A program made the position numbers and the translations under genes. Under the pieces are notes generated by a model that made no database searches, was not told where the DNA came from, and worked only from the letters and a program-made list of their open reading frames with translations. From Terriglobia bacterium (GTDB lineage: Bacteria > Acidobacteriota > Terriglobia > UBA7540), in contig JAIQGH010000007.1 in NCBI GenBank assembly GCA_020072655.1, forward strand, positions 42,197 through 106,196: a stretch of DNA of 64,000 nucleotides, written 5' to 3'. The stretch's first letter is position 1; the number at the start of each line of letters is the position of its first letter. This document shows, piece after piece, positions 26,955 through 38,239 of the stretch.

Positions 26955-28382
26955 GTGAGTGAGACGACCAAATCCACTCAGGTCGCCGTGGTGGGCGGTG
27001 GGCCTGGTGGCTACGCGGCCGCATTTCGCGCCGCCGACATGGGCATGCAGGTAGCGCTCATCGACGCCGAGCCAAACCCTGGCGGCGTCTGCCTCTATCG
27101 CGGCTGCATTCCCTCCAAAGCGCTGCTTCACGCCGCTTATGTCCTGGGCGAAGCCCGTCACGCCGCCAACTGGGGGATCACGTTCGCCCCGCCAAAAGTC
27201 GACCTCGACAAGCTGCGCACCTGGAAAGAAGGCGTTGTACGCAAGCTGACCGGCGGCCTCGGCCAACTTGCCAAGGCGCGGTCGGTGCGTTACGTGCAGG
27301 GTTATGCCAGCCTGCTCGACGCACGCACGCTACAGATTCAGAGGGACGGCGCCGATGCGGAGCGCCTCACCACCGAACACACCATTCTTGCCACCGGCTC
27401 GCGCCCGGCAACGCTTCCGAATTTCCCCAAGGACTCCGAACGCATTTGGGATTCAACCGACGCGCTGGAATTGCAGTCCATCCCCAAGACCATGCTCGTG
27501 GTCGGCGGCGGCTACATCGGGCTGGAACTCGGGACGGTCTACGCCGCGCTGGGAACCGAAGTTTCGGTGGTGGAGATGATGCCCGGTCTTCTGCCGGGCG
27601 TTGACCGCGACCTTGTCACTCCGCTCGCCAAGCGGCTCGAAAAGACGTTTCGCGCCATCATGCTCAACACCAAGGTCGCGGCGGTGAAAGAAGAGAAGAA
27701 CGGTCTGCGGGTTAGATTCGAGGGGGAAATGGCCCCTGCCGAGGAACGCGACTACGAGGCTATTCTTGTTTCGGTCGGCCGCAAGCCGAACTCCACGATT
27801 CCCGGCCTGGACAAGACGCGCGCGGAGGTTGACGCTCGCGGGTTCATCAAAGTCGACGGCCAGCGACGCACCGCCGAGCCTGGGGTTTTCGCCATCGGCG
27901 ACGTGGCCGGAGAGCCCATGCTGGCGCATAAGGCCTCTCATGAGGGTTTTACCGCCGTCGAGGCGATCGCAGGGCACAAGGCCGTGTTCGAGCCGCAGGC
28001 GATTCCCGCCGTCGTCTTTACTGACCCGGAAATCGCCTGGTGCGGATTGACCGAGACTCAGGCCGAAAAAGAAAACCGCAAGATCCAAGTGGTCCGATTC
28101 CCCTGGGCCGCCTCCGGCCGCGCCACCACCCTCGACCGCAATGACGGAGTGACCAAGTTGGTCATCGATCCAGACACGGAGCGCATCCTTGGCGTCGGCA
28201 TCACCGGCCTCAACGCTGGCGAAATGATCGCCGAAGGCGTGCTCGCCGTAGAGATGGGCGCCAAGGCGGCCGACCTGGCACTCAGCATTCATCCCCATCC
28301 CACGCTCTCCGAGACCGTGATGGAAGCCGCCGAAATCTTTTTCGGCCAAAGCACCCACCTCTACCGCCCAAAGAAGAAATGA
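26955..28382 (+). CDS. lpdA: Dihydrolipoyl dehydrogenase (E3)
   Basis: This flavoprotein reoxidises dihydrolipoamide with NAD+ and is the third enzyme of the pyruvate dehydrogenase complex. The 475-residue product has the FAD-binding VVGGGPGGYAAA, the redox-active disulfide GGVCLYRGCIPSKAL, the NAD-binding VVGGGYIGLELG, a second FAD motif VFAIGDVAGEPMLAHKA and the C-terminal catalytic SIHPHPTLSE. I chose the GTG at 26955, with GGAG 8 nt upstream. The frame is open further upstream but that stretch is intergenic repeat. Confidence 0.95.
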   Translation: MSETTKSTQVAVVGGGPGGYAAAFRAADMGMQVALIDAEPNPGGVCLYRGCIPSKALLHAAYVLGEARHAANWGITFAPPKVDLDKLRTWKEGVVRKLTGGLGQLAKARSVRYVQGYASLLDARTLQIQRDGADAERLTTEHTILATGSRPATLPNFPKDSERIWDSTDALELQSIPKTMLVVGGGYIGLELGTVYAALGTEVSVVEMMPGLLPGVDRDLVTPLAKRLEKTFRAIMLNTKVAAVKEEKNGLRVRFEGEMAPAEERDYEAILVSVGRKPNSTIPGLDKTRAEVDARGFIKVDGQRRTAEPGVFAIGDVAGEPMLAHKASHEGFTAVEAIAGHKAVFEPQAIPAVVFTDPEIAWCGLTETQAEKENRKIQVVRFPWAASGRATTLDRNDGVTKLVIDPDTERILGVGITGLNAGEMIAEGVLAVEMGAKAADLALSIHPHPTLSETVMEAAEIFFGQSTHLYRPKKK

Positions 28383-28455
28383 CGGAACAAAGAGCGTGCA
28401 GCGCAGAATCTTGCGGTCCAGAGACTCTGCGGCACTGCTTCAAGAGAACGAACCC

Positions 28456-28481
28456 CAGAGTTCGAAAAAAACCGAACTCTG
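28456..28481 (+). terminator. Possible terminator hairpin after lpdA
   Basis: A perfect 9-bp stem (CAGAGTTCG / CGAACTCTG) has an A-rich 8-nt loop and lies 74 nt after the lpdA stop. No strong T-tract follows, so it may equally be an mRNA-stabilising hairpin. Confidence 0.4.
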
Positions 28482-28527
28482 CGCTACTTTGCTCTTGAGG
28501 CGTAGCGCCGCAATTGCCTGCGGAAGT

Positions 28528-28602
28528 TGGTAGCGCTACCGGGAATCGAACCCGGGTTTTCAGATTGAGAATCTGACGTCCTAACCCCTAGACGATAGCG
28601 CC
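28528..28602 (-). tRNA. tRNA-Glu (CTC anticodon)
   Basis: The minus-strand sequence folds as a cloverleaf. The acceptor stem is GGCGCTA with TAGCGCT, the D arm is TCTAGGGGTTAGGA, and the anticodon arm CAGAT-TCTCAA-TCTG shows anticodon CTC. The T arm is CCGGGTTCGATTCCCGG. CCA is encoded at the 3' end (28530-28528). It is isolated between lpdA and pmbA. Confidence 0.93.
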
Positions 28603-28792
28603 AGGGACCCTTATTCAATTTTCTAACATTCGCCCGCGGGGACTGTCAAGGAGTGGAAAAAGGTGTCGGGTGTCGGGTTCGAGTCAAGAAGTTTTCGATC
28701 TCCAGTTTCCAATTTCAGAACCAAGCGACCACGGCAAGCACCTATGACCTCGGCCGGGGACTGGAATCAGGTGAGGAGGTAAGCGGGGCAGC

Positions 28793-30130
28793 CTAGAATT
28801 TGGTAAGTGAGGAGAAGCTGAAGTCCCGCACCTTCACCGGGGGCACGACCATTTCGAAAGACTCCTCGCCGGCGGTGCGCTGCGGGGCGCCCATCATCTC
28901 CACATTCGAGAGCATGTCGATGACGCTCTGATTGAAGCGCAGATTCTTCACCCCGTGGCGGATCTCGCCGTTCTCGATCCAGAAGGTGCCATCGCGGGTC
29001 ATGCCGGTGAGGATTTTCTGGTAGGGATCGACCTCGCGGATGTACCAGAGCCGCGTGACGAGGAGGCCCCGTTCGGTTGAACGAATCATGTCCTCGATGC
29101 TCGCCCGGCCGCCGTCCATCACGATGTTCATCGGGGCTTCACCGAACTCGTTAGGAAGCGGGAAGCCGTGACCGGTGGGCTCCGTCCCCATCTTCCGAGC
29201 TGTCTGACGCGCGTAGACGACGTTCTTCACAACGCCGTCCTCGATCAACGTCACCCGCTGTCGCGGCAGACCCTCGCCGTCGAAGGGCGCGCCGGCCTGG
29301 AGGGGATGGTAGACGTCGTCCCGCACATGGATATTGTCGCCGAAGAGCTTTTGCCCCAACCGGCCGGTCAGACAACTGCGCTGCTCGTGAATCGCCAGCC
29401 CGCCGAAGTCGAAGAAGAGGAACCCCAGCAAGTCCAGCACCGCCGCGGGCTCCAGGATCACGTTGTACTTTCCAGGCGCAATCTCGCGCGGCTCGCAGCT
29501 CTCCAGCGCCTTGCGGGCCGCACGATCCGCCAAGGCCTCCGGATCAAGCGCCTCAAAGTTGGGCGACGTGCTCTTCGCCCAGCCGGAACTGGTTGGGCCC
29601 AGCATCGTGACTGAAAACTCGGACACCGTTTCCTCATGGAAGGCGCTCAGGCCGCGGGAATTGAAGAGGCTGGTGGCCGTCATGCCGCTCGAGACAACCC
29701 CGGCGGCGGTCAGCCCGTCTTTCTCCGCGCGTCCGATCACCTGGCGCACAATTTCAGCGCGGGCCTGCGGCATGAGTTCCGCCGTTCCCGGATAAAAGCG
29801 ATCGACAGAGCGGAAAGTCTGCGCGCCTGGCATGGGCAGGAGTTCCGGGTCCGGCGGTTGCAGGCGTGCCAGCCCCATCGCCGCCTCGCAGACTTGACGG
29901 ACGGAGATTTCATCAAGCTTATTGGTGCTGGCGCGCGCTGTCCGCTGGCCGACCACGACCCGCACGGAAACGCCGATGCCCTCTTCCGCCACGTTTTGGT
30001 GGATGGTGTTGTTGGCGAAGCGGGTGAGCGAATAGGCCGTCGATCCGATGATCGCTTCGGTCTCATCCGCCGTCGAGTACTTAAGGACTCGGCTGAAGAT
30101 GTCTTCCGCACGTTGTCGGGTCAGCTTCAT
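28793..30130 (-). CDS. pmbA: TldD/PmbA-family protein, PmbA (TldE) type
   Basis: This 445-residue partner lacks the HExxxH zinc motif and ends in the conserved VPPVKVRDFSFSS-like region of PmbA/TldE. TldD and TldE form a heterodimeric protease that degrades unfolded peptides and matures some modified peptides. The gene lies 65 nt downstream of tldD on the same strand, consistent with co-expression of both subunits. Confidence 0.9.
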   Translation of the reverse strand: MKLTRQRAEDIFSRVLKYSTADETEAIIGSTAYSLTRFANNTIHQNVAEEGIGVSVRVVVGQRTARASTNKLDEISVRQVCEAAMGLARLQPPDPELLPMPGAQTFRSVDRFYPGTAELMPQARAEIVRQVIGRAEKDGLTAAGVVSSGMTATSLFNSRGLSAFHEETVSEFSVTMLGPTSSGWAKSTSPNFEALDPEALADRAARKALESCEPREIAPGKYNVILEPAAVLDLLGFLFFDFGGLAIHEQRSCLTGRLGQKLFGDNIHVRDDVYHPLQAGAPFDGEGLPRQRVTLIEDGVVKNVVYARQTARKMGTEPTGHGFPLPNEFGEAPMNIVMDGGRASIEDMIRSTERGLLVTRLWYIREVDPYQKILTGMTRDGTFWIENGEIRHGVKNLRFNQSVIDMLSNVEMMGAPQRTAGEESFEMVVPPVKVRDFSFSSLTKF

Positions 30131-30195
30131 CCGCTCATCGGTTCATCGGAACATCGAGGGTTTCAGATGGCCCGATGATCCGATGGGAAAATGGT

Positions 30196-31656
30196 TCAAT
30201 CCTTGTAGGCGACACCGACCTGCACCCTGCGGAAGCGCGCGGGCGACGCCCCGTGGCCGGTGCCCATGGTCTGCATGGGCTGGCCTTTGCCACAGTTCGG
30301 GGTCCCCCAAAGCACCCACTCGCTCGGGCCGCAGATGGCGTCGCAGGAGTTCCAGAATTCCGTCGTGATCCCCGCGTAGGTAGGATTCTTCAACATGCGG
30401 CCACGCTTGCCGTTATTGATTTCCCAACCGATTTCCGTCCCGAATTGGAAGTTGTAACGGCGGTCGTCGATCGACCAGCTCCGGTTCGTCTCGAAATAGA
30501 TGCCATCGTCGGTTGAGGCGATCAGATCTGCCAACGTGCCATTCGATCCCGGCAGCAGGCTAACATTGGTCATGCGAATCAGAGGAATTCGATTCCACCC
30601 CTCGGCACGCATCGCGCCACTCGAGCGCGGCAACCCGATGTGAGCGGCGGTCTCGCGCGAGGAAAGGTAGCCGACGAATTGCCCCGCGCGGATGATAGGG
30701 GTCGCTTGCGCGGGCACGCCCTCGTCATCATAAGCGAACGTTCCGAGCCCCGGCCCGTGCGCGGGCGTGGCGTCGGCGACGACGTTGACGATGTCCGACC
30801 CATACTTGAGCGCGTTGAGCTTCTCCAGGGTCAGGAAGCTCAGTCCCGCGAAGTTCGCTTCGGTGCCCAGCACTCGGTCCAGTTCGATGGGATGCCCAAT
30901 GGATTCGTGGATCTGAAGTCCGAGTTGGGAACTGCCCAGGATGATGTCGCGCACGCCCGAAGGGCACTGGTCCGCCTTGTGCAACGCTGTGGCCTCCTCG
31001 GCGATGCGCGGCGCGTGGCCGAGCAGGTCGAGTTCCTCGATAAGCTCATAACCTTTGGTCTGGTGTTGCCCGCCGAAAGATGTGGGGTATGACCGGCGCT
31101 GGATTTCGTTGTTCTGAAACGCCGTGACCACATATCCCGCTCCGGTCTGAGTCTTGAGCTGGTAGATGTCCGAGCCCCCGCTGGAGAGGAACAACTGCTC
31201 GATTCGCCGGAAATCCATGGCGACTTCGGCCAGCGTCACACCTTGCTGCCGGCGGAGCTCGGCATCCACCTTGAGCATGAGGTCAAGGCAATTGACTACT
31301 GGAACGGAGAACGGATCGATGCGGCAGGAAGCGATCCAGCGGTCAACGATTCCTGCTTCCGGCGCCAGTTCCACGTCGCGTTTCTTGCAGAGGGCGCTGG
31401 CGCGAGCGATCGCGACGGCCTCTGCCGCGGTGCGGTCAACGTTCTCGCGCGTCAGGTTGTCCGTCGAAGCGAATCCCCACGCGCCGTGGGCCACCACGCG
31501 CACGCCGAGGCCAAGCGAATCCGAATCGCGCACCTGCGCCGGGCGCCCGTTTTTGGTGGAGAGGTAGCGCTGCCGGGTGTCCACTACGCGGACGTCGGCG
31601 TAAGTGGCGCCCCGCGCTACCGCCGTGTCGAGAGCCTGCTTAGCAAAGTCTCTCAT
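30196..31656 (-). CDS. tldD: Metalloprotease TldD
   Basis: This 486-residue zinc protease subunit carries the motif LQIHESIGHPIELDR, with HExxxH as zinc ligands and active site. The N terminus (ARGATYADVRVVDTRQRYLSTKNG) and C terminus are typical of TldD. The ATG at 31656 is only 8 nt from the foot of a large inverted repeat and shows no Shine-Dalgarno, which may limit translation. Confidence 0.92.
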   Translation of the reverse strand: MRDFAKQALDTAVARGATYADVRVVDTRQRYLSTKNGRPAQVRDSDSLGLGVRVVAHGAWGFASTDNLTRENVDRTAAEAVAIARASALCKKRDVELAPEAGIVDRWIASCRIDPFSVPVVNCLDLMLKVDAELRRQQGVTLAEVAMDFRRIEQLFLSSGGSDIYQLKTQTGAGYVVTAFQNNEIQRRSYPTSFGGQHQTKGYELIEELDLLGHAPRIAEEATALHKADQCPSGVRDIILGSSQLGLQIHESIGHPIELDRVLGTEANFAGLSFLTLEKLNALKYGSDIVNVVADATPAHGPGLGTFAYDDEGVPAQATPIIRAGQFVGYLSSRETAAHIGLPRSSGAMRAEGWNRIPLIRMTNVSLLPGSNGTLADLIASTDDGIYFETNRSWSIDDRRYNFQFGTEIGWEINNGKRGRMLKNPTYAGITTEFWNSCDAICGPSEWVLWGTPNCGKGQPMQTMGTGHGASPARFRRVQVGVAYKD

Positions 31657-31664
31657 GAAAGAAA

Positions 31665-31730
31665 GGCTTCAAGGATTCAGGATCAAGAGATTGATCCATC
31701 GGATCATTGATCCATTGAATCATTGAAGCC
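31665..31730 (-). repeat. Nested inverted repeat upstream of tldD
   Basis: Outer arms GGCTTCAA and TTGAAGCC enclose further matching arms (GGATTCA/TGAATC and GGATCAA/TTGATCC). Related words (TCAATCGC, GATCCGATGG) are scattered in 31735-31800 and in the tldD-pmbA spacer (30131-30195). In the tldD transcript this would form a long hairpin ending 8 nt before the start codon. Confidence 0.55.
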
Positions 31731-31813
31731 CCAAGATGCCGGCCCGGCTCTAATAGCTCAATGGACAAATGAGTCAATCGCTGAATCTCTCAATCGCCCA
31801 ATCACTCCATCCC

Positions 31814-33088
<1,275 letters not shown>

Positions 33089-34243
33089 CTAGAGTCCTGC
33101 CTCCTCCCGCAATACTGCCGCCTTGCCCGTCCGCTCCCAGGTGAACTCGGGCTCCGACCGACCGAAGTGCCCGTAGGCCGCGGACTTCTTGTAGATCGGC
33201 CGCAGCAAATCCAGTGATTCGATGATGCCTCGCGGCGTGAGCCGGAAATGCTTGCGGATGAGCCTCACGAGTGTGCAGTCGTCCACTTTTCCCGTGCCGA
33301 AGGTGTCCACCATGACAGAGACGGGCTCTGCCACACCGATCGCGTAAGCCACTTGGACCTCCACGCGGCTGGCGAGCCCCGCCGCCACAACGTTCTTGGC
33401 GATGTGGCGCGCCATATAAGTGGCCGAGCGGTCCACCTTCGTGGGGTCCTTACCCGAGAACGAGCCGCCGCCGTGGTGAGCCATGCCCCCGTAAGTGTCC
33501 ACGATGACCTTGCGCCCCGTCAGGCCCGAGTCCCCGACCGGCCCGCCGGTCACGAAGCGTCCGGTGGGATTGATGTGATACTTCGTGCTTTGGTCGAGCA
33601 TCGGCGCGGGGATCACGTGTTTGATGACGTGCTGCAAGACCGCCTCGCGCACCCTGTCGGTCGAGACTTCCTCCGCATGCTGAGTCGCAACGACTACGGT
33701 ATCCACGCGCACCGGCTTGAAGCCTTGGTATTCCACGCTCACCTGCGATTTGCCGTCGGGGCGGATGAAGTCGAGGATTCCCTTGCGGCGTACTTCCGCA
33801 AGGCGCAAGCAAAGCTTGTGTGCCGCCATAATGGGGAACGGCATCAGCTCCGGCGTTTCGTCACAGGCAAAACCGAACATCAGCCCCTGGTCGCCGGCCC
33901 CGCCCGTATCCACCCCCTGAGCAATGTCGGGGCTCTGACGGGTCAAGTTCACGCAAACCTTGCAAGTATCGGCACTAAAGCCGGCCGCGGGATCTGTATA
34001 GCCGATGTCTCGCACCGTCTCCCGCACTAGGTTCTCGATGCTGGGCGTCGCCGAGGTGGTGATTTCGCCCAAGACGTACACGGTCTGGTCCTTCGCCATC
34101 GACTCGCAGGCCACCCGCCCGCACGGGTCCGCGGCGAGTACCGCGTCGAGGACAGCGTCGGAAATCTGGTCACAGATTTTGTCGGGATGACCTTCGGTCA
34201 CCGACTCCGAGGTAAACAGATAATGTTGGTCTGGCCCGGACAC
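33089..34243 (-). CDS. metK: S-adenosylmethionine synthase
   Basis: This enzyme makes SAM from methionine and ATP. The 384-residue protein has the N-terminal [20 protein letters not shown], the hexapeptide-like [12 protein letters not shown], and the P-loop-like [19 protein letters not shown]. The start is GTG at 34243 with AAGGAGG 5 nt upstream. No SAM or SAH riboswitch is recognisable in the leader. Confidence 0.97.
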   Translation of the reverse strand: MSGPDQHYLFTSESVTEGHPDKICDQISDAVLDAVLAADPCGRVACESMAKDQTVYVLGEITTSATPSIENLVRETVRDIGYTDPAAGFSADTCKVCVNLTRQSPDIAQGVDTGGAGDQGLMFGFACDETPELMPFPIMAAHKLCLRLAEVRRKGILDFIRPDGKSQVSVEYQGFKPVRVDTVVVATQHAEEVSTDRVREAVLQHVIKHVIPAPMLDQSTKYHINPTGRFVTGGPVGDSGLTGRKVIVDTYGGMAHHGGGSFSGKDPTKVDRSATYMARHIAKNVVAAGLASRVEVQVAYAIGVAEPVSVMVDTFGTGKVDDCTLVRLIRKHFRLTPRGIIESLDLLRPIYKKSAAYGHFGRSEPEFTWERTGKAAVLREEAGL

Positions 34244-34322
34244 GCGGCCTCCTTAGGGATTGAGAATCCTGGGCTTGTTTCGGCTGTCAGAAGAATCCTG
34301 TCCACACTGCGCAAACTTGGAA

Positions 34323-34351
34323 CGCTAGCACAGCCTTTTGAAAACTGTCAA
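34323..34351 (-). promoter_or_regulatory. Candidate promoter of metK-ahcY
   Basis: On the minus strand TTGACA (34351-34346) is followed after 17 nt by CTAGCG (34328-34323). The -35 is perfect and the -10 weak. It lies about 80 nt upstream of metK. Confidence 0.4.
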
Positions 34352-34481
34352 CGATTTCACCGTTGAGTTGCCTGTCCGGCATCCAAGGGAGCGAAATGGC
34401 GGTCCGCCTGTGGCCATAGCGACATCTGCCATGCCCAGACCATCTCGTCCCCGCCGCTTGCAGAAACTCCGCCCTCGTGAC

Positions 34482-34510
34482 TTGACTCAAAACACAAGCT
34501 AGCATAACGT
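34482..34510 (+). promoter_or_regulatory. Candidate promoter of the GGDEF-like gene
   Basis: TTGACT (34482-34487), a 17-nt spacer and TAACGT (34505-34510) lie about 100 nt upstream of the start at 34614. The 34244-34613 spacer between divergent metK and this gene otherwise holds nothing I recognise. Confidence 0.45.
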
Positions 34511-34613
34511 CTCCGAGCAGGCTGGCCTTGCCAGGATCGCCCGTGGCGTCTTTGCGGGCCGATGTGGCAAGCAACAGCCCGAGAGGCACCTGCGCACACA
34601 TCAGGAGACGACG

Positions 34614-35420
34614 ATGGAAGACGCATCGAACATACTGGCTCGGACCCTCCAGGGACATCTGCGGCAACTCGAGCGCCACAACCTCTGGCTGCTGATTTCG
34701 AACCTGCTGGTGAACCTGCTGCTGGCCGTCGGATTGGTCCAACTTCTCTACCCTGACGCCCTCGCGGACCTCATTCAATACCGGCTCAGCCTGCTCCGTC
34801 TCAGCATGGTCCTCTTCGGGCTGGTGGGCCTGATTTTTCTCCTCAACCTCTTCACCATTGGGCAGTGGAGCTCGATGCGCAGGGCGCGCGGCGAGTTCGC
34901 GGATCAGCTCGCCCGCCGGGACCAGGCGGAGCGCATGTCCCTCGTCGATCCGGTCACCGGCACGTTCGACAAGCGCTACATGGACGAGATCATTCCCCGC
35001 GAGGCCGCGCGCGCCGATCGTCAGGAATCCACGCTTTCCTTCGTCAAACTCGGCGTGGAGGGCCTGGACGCGGCGGAAACCAACCTCGGATACCAGACCG
35101 GCGAGCGCATCCTGAAGGAAGCGGCGCAACTGATTAAGCGCGTGTTCCGCCCTACCGACATCCTGATCCGTTACAGCCACAACGAATTCCTCGTTATCAT
35201 GCCGGAGACGGCCAAGCACGGCGCGCTCACCGCTGTCCGCCGGCTGCTGATGAAGGTGGACGAGTGGAACAAACCCAAGCCCATCCCCGGCTACGAAATG
35301 GATATGAGTGTGGGCGTGGCTGACCATACCAAAGGCAAGGACATCCGCGACGCGTTGGTGGCCGTCGATACGCGCGTGCAACTCTACCGCGATAAGCAAG
35401 GCTCCGCTCCCGCAGCTTGA
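34614..35420 (+). CDS. Membrane-anchored GGDEF-like protein with degenerate active site
   Basis: The 268-residue protein has two TM helices (about 25-46 and 62-83), a short coiled coil, and a GGDEF-type domain beginning SLVDPVTGTFDKRYMDE (about 109). The signature loop reads SHNEF (188-192) instead of GGDEF, so diguanylate cyclase activity is unlikely; it may be a structural or binding relic. The ATG follows AGGAG by about 7 nt. It is divergent from metK. Confidence 0.8.
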   Translation: MEDASNILARTLQGHLRQLERHNLWLLISNLLVNLLLAVGLVQLLYPDALADLIQYRLSLLRLSMVLFGLVGLIFLLNLFTIGQWSSMRRARGEFADQLARRDQAERMSLVDPVTGTFDKRYMDEIIPREAARADRQESTLSFVKLGVEGLDAAETNLGYQTGERILKEAAQLIKRVFRPTDILIRYSHNEFLVIMPETAKHGALTAVRRLLMKVDEWNKPKPIPGYEMDMSVGVADHTKGKDIRDALVAVDTRVQLYRDKQGSAPAA

Positions 35421-35653
35421 GGACAACCAGGAAGGGGGCCGCGGCAGCGGGGTCCTCATCGTGGCACCCTCATCCGGCCCCGGGAGCCGCCTTCTCCCGC
35501 TGGAAGTAGACCAGGGGTCAGGGGGCGGGAAACCGGCAAGAACGAATTCCAAAGCAGCATCTCCACACCCACAGTTGGCGGCCACATGGTTTCCTCTCCT
35601 ACTTGACACGGGCTCGCTACGGCGGTAGTATTATAGGCGAACAAAAGGCGAAT

Positions 35654-36604
35654 ATGGCGAGCCTTCCGCCAACCATTCGCGTCGGCCCTGCCGGTTGGTC
35701 GTATGCCAACTGGGCGGGCATCGTGTATCCCCCTGCCCGCCCGCGCGACTTCCATGAGGCCGGCTACCTCGCGCAGTTCTTCGACACGATCGAAATCAAC
35801 ACCAGCTTCTATCACCCGCCCGCCGCCAAGACCGCCGAAGGGTGGATCCAGCGCGTCGCGCACAACCCGCGCTTCAAGTTCACAGCCAAGCTCTGGCAGC
35901 GCTTCACGCATGAACGCAATGCCAACCGCGAGGACGAAAAGGTCTGCAAAGCTGGGCTGGCGCCGTTGCTGGCAGAGGGTCGGCTCGGCGCGCTGCTACT
36001 GCAGTTTCCCTGGTCCTTCAAGAACACCAAGGAGAATCGTGAATACCTAGGCGGGCTGGTCATGGAATTCATGGAGTATCCGCTCGTGTTGGAAGTGCGC
36101 CACAGCTCCTGGAATCAGCCCGAAGTCTTCGACATGCTCGCCGACCTGGGCGTGGGCTTCTGCAACATCGACCAGCCGGTGATCGGCCGTTCGATCGGCC
36201 CCAGCGCGCGGACCACGGCGCCCGTCGGTTACGTACGCCTGCACGGGCGCAACTACGAACACTGGTTCAGTTCGGAGGACCATCCCCAGGAGCGATATAA
36301 CTACCTCTACACCCTTGACGAGCTAAAACCCTGGGCAGAGCGCATCCAGAACATCGCTCAACAGGCCGACGCGACGTTCGTCATCACCAACAACCACTTC
36401 CAAGGCAAAGCCATCGCCAATGCCTTACAGTTGGTGCACCTGCTCACGGGCAATCCTGTCCCCGTGCCCGACGCCATGCTCGCACAATACCCCGAGCTGG
36501 CAGGCATCGCCCAGCCAGCCGAAGCCGCACCGACGATCAGCCTGAACCCGGACCAGCCTTCCCTGCTCTTCGCTCCGGCCGAGGCTTCCCGGAAGAAACC
36601 GTGA
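35654..36604 (+). CDS. DUF72 (YecE-like) family protein
   Basis: The 316-residue TIM-barrel-like DUF72 protein begins with the typical IRVGPAGWSYANWAGIVYP and contains FDTIEINTSFYHPP, FKFTAKLWQRFTHER and VILEVRHSSW-like strands. It ends near the conserved VITNNHFQGKAIANALQL. The family is widespread and its biochemical role is not established. I chose the ATG at 35654; an upstream in-frame start at 35603 looks non-coding. Confidence 0.88.
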   Translation: MASLPPTIRVGPAGWSYANWAGIVYPPARPRDFHEAGYLAQFFDTIEINTSFYHPPAAKTAEGWIQRVAHNPRFKFTAKLWQRFTHERNANREDEKVCKAGLAPLLAEGRLGALLLQFPWSFKNTKENREYLGGLVMEFMEYPLVLEVRHSSWNQPEVFDMLADLGVGFCNIDQPVIGRSIGPSARTTAPVGYVRLHGRNYEHWFSSEDHPQERYNYLYTLDELKPWAERIQNIAQQADATFVITNNHFQGKAIANALQLVHLLTGNPVPVPDAMLAQYPELAGIAQPAEAAPTISLNPDQPSLLFAPAEASRKKP

Positions 36605-36740
36605 CATCCCCGGCATTACGATTCACGTTCCATTGAACCAGACGCTGAAGCATTAACGATAGCTTCCCAGGGGCTCGCAGAGTGCGTACCCACACGGCGC
36701 CGCATTTTGCCGTTATACTGGCCCCCTCGAGGAGGATGGA

Positions 36741-38150
36741 ATGGCAAGCGGGGATTTCCGACTCAATATGGCCACTGTCTCATTCCTTGTTCTGGTAATC
36801 CCTGTCACGGCCGGCGCGCAGCGGCCCGCGAACTACGTCGCCGGTTCGCTCGTGCAGCTCAACGACAATGGTGCGTGGTCGTGGTTCACGGATGAGCGCG
36901 TCCTCGTGGACCAAGGCAAGCTCATTGTGGGTTCCGTCCGCTCGCTCGGCGATTTCAACGCCACCCAAACCCAGCCCGATTGGGGCAACGTGGAGGTTTC
37001 AGTATACGACATCGCCACAGGGCGAGCCGACCACGCCGTCCTCGACCGGCATTTCGAGGAGGACGATCACGACGCCCCGGCCTTTCTTGCTCTACCCGAC
37101 GGCCGCTACCTGGCCGTCTACACCAAACATGGCGTCGAACGGAGAATCTCCTACCGCTTTTCACCGCCCGGCGAGCCGCTCACCTGGGGCGACGCTCAGG
37201 TCTTTGATACGCCGGGGACAGAGAAGAATTTCGCCGGCGACAACGCCACCTACTCAAACTTGTTTCGCCTGCCGGACGGACGCATTTACGACTTCTTCCG
37301 CGGCATCGGCCACGAACCCAACTACATATATTCCGACGACGACGGCAAGACCTGGGCCTACGGCGGGCATGTGCTGCGGGGCAAGGGCGGCTACAGCCCG
37401 TATCTGAAGTACGCCTTCGACGGCAAGCGCACCATCCACTTCATCGCCACCGAGGACCATCCGCGCAACTACGACAATAGCATCTACCACGGGTTCGTTC
37501 GCGACGGGAAGATGCACGGCTCGGACGGGAAGGTGATCGCCAAGCTCAGCACCTCGACGGAAGCGAGCCTCGCCGCGTGGGATCTCACCAAGGTCTATCA
37601 GGGCGACCCAGACAACGTGGCCTGGACCGTGGATATTGAACTCGACGACTACGAACGTCCCTACATCGCTTTTTCCGTGCAAAAAGACGGCCGCGGGCTG
37701 CCGCCGCGGCAGGGGGGTATGGACCTCCGCTACGATTACGGCCGCTGGGACGGCACCCAGTGGCACGTGCATGAAATGGCCTACGCCGGCACGCGCCTCT
37801 ATCCTTACGAGGACGATTACAGCGGACTCGTGGCGCTCGACCCGCAGGATCCCGACACCGTGTTTATCTCCACGAATGCCGACCCGGCGACGGGCACGCC
37901 GCTCATCAGCCCCGCAGACGGCCGGCGGCATTATGAGATTTTCCGCGGAGAGACTTCCGATAGAGGTGCACACTGGCACTGGCTGCCCATCACCGCAAAC
38001 TCGACGGTCGACAACCTGCGACCTCTCGTGCCGAAATGGAAGGACGCGCGCACCGCGCTGGTCTGGATGCGAGGACCGTCATACACCAACTACCACGGCA
38101 ACTGGACGACGGCGGTGGTGGCCGTGATTCTGCCTCCCAACCCTAAGTAG
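36741..38150 (+). CDS. Secreted BNR-4 repeat (sialidase-like beta-propeller) protein
   Basis: The 469-residue exported protein has a signal peptide (about 1-27, ending GAQ) followed by a BNR_4-type propeller: WSWFTDERVLVDQGKLIVGSV, ISYRFSPPGEPLTWGDA and the Asp-box-like IYSDDDGKTWAYGG. BNR-4 proteins occur among secreted glycan-active enzymes. The exact activity cannot be read from the sequence. The ATG follows GAGGAGG by 5 nt. Confidence 0.85.
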   Translation: MASGDFRLNMATVSFLVLVIPVTAGAQRPANYVAGSLVQLNDNGAWSWFTDERVLVDQGKLIVGSVRSLGDFNATQTQPDWGNVEVSVYDIATGRADHAVLDRHFEEDDHDAPAFLALPDGRYLAVYTKHGVERRISYRFSPPGEPLTWGDAQVFDTPGTEKNFAGDNATYSNLFRLPDGRIYDFFRGIGHEPNYIYSDDDGKTWAYGGHVLRGKGGYSPYLKYAFDGKRTIHFIATEDHPRNYDNSIYHGFVRDGKMHGSDGKVIAKLSTSTEASLAAWDLTKVYQGDPDNVAWTVDIELDDYERPYIAFSVQKDGRGLPPRQGGMDLRYDYGRWDGTQWHVHEMAYAGTRLYPYEDDYSGLVALDPQDPDTVFISTNADPATGTPLISPADGRRHYEIFRGETSDRGAHWHWLPITANSTVDNLRPLVPKWKDARTALVWMRGPSYTNYHGNWTTAVVAVILPPNPK

Positions 38151-38239
38151 ACAACGGGAATCGTGACGAGAGAGGTTTGAACCGTGTGTCGGCGGGGCAA
38201 ACGCAACTACCAAGACACCAAAACACGAAGGAGAGGATT

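Noticed and set aside
34244..34322. SAM or SAH riboswitch upstream of metK-ahcY
   Set aside because: I looked for the conserved helices and could not build either fold in the short leader.
34287..35609. 440-codon minus-strand frame opposite the GGDEF-like gene
   Set aside because: The GGDEF-like product has membrane helices, domain motifs and a ribosome site. The antisense product has no recognisable feature.
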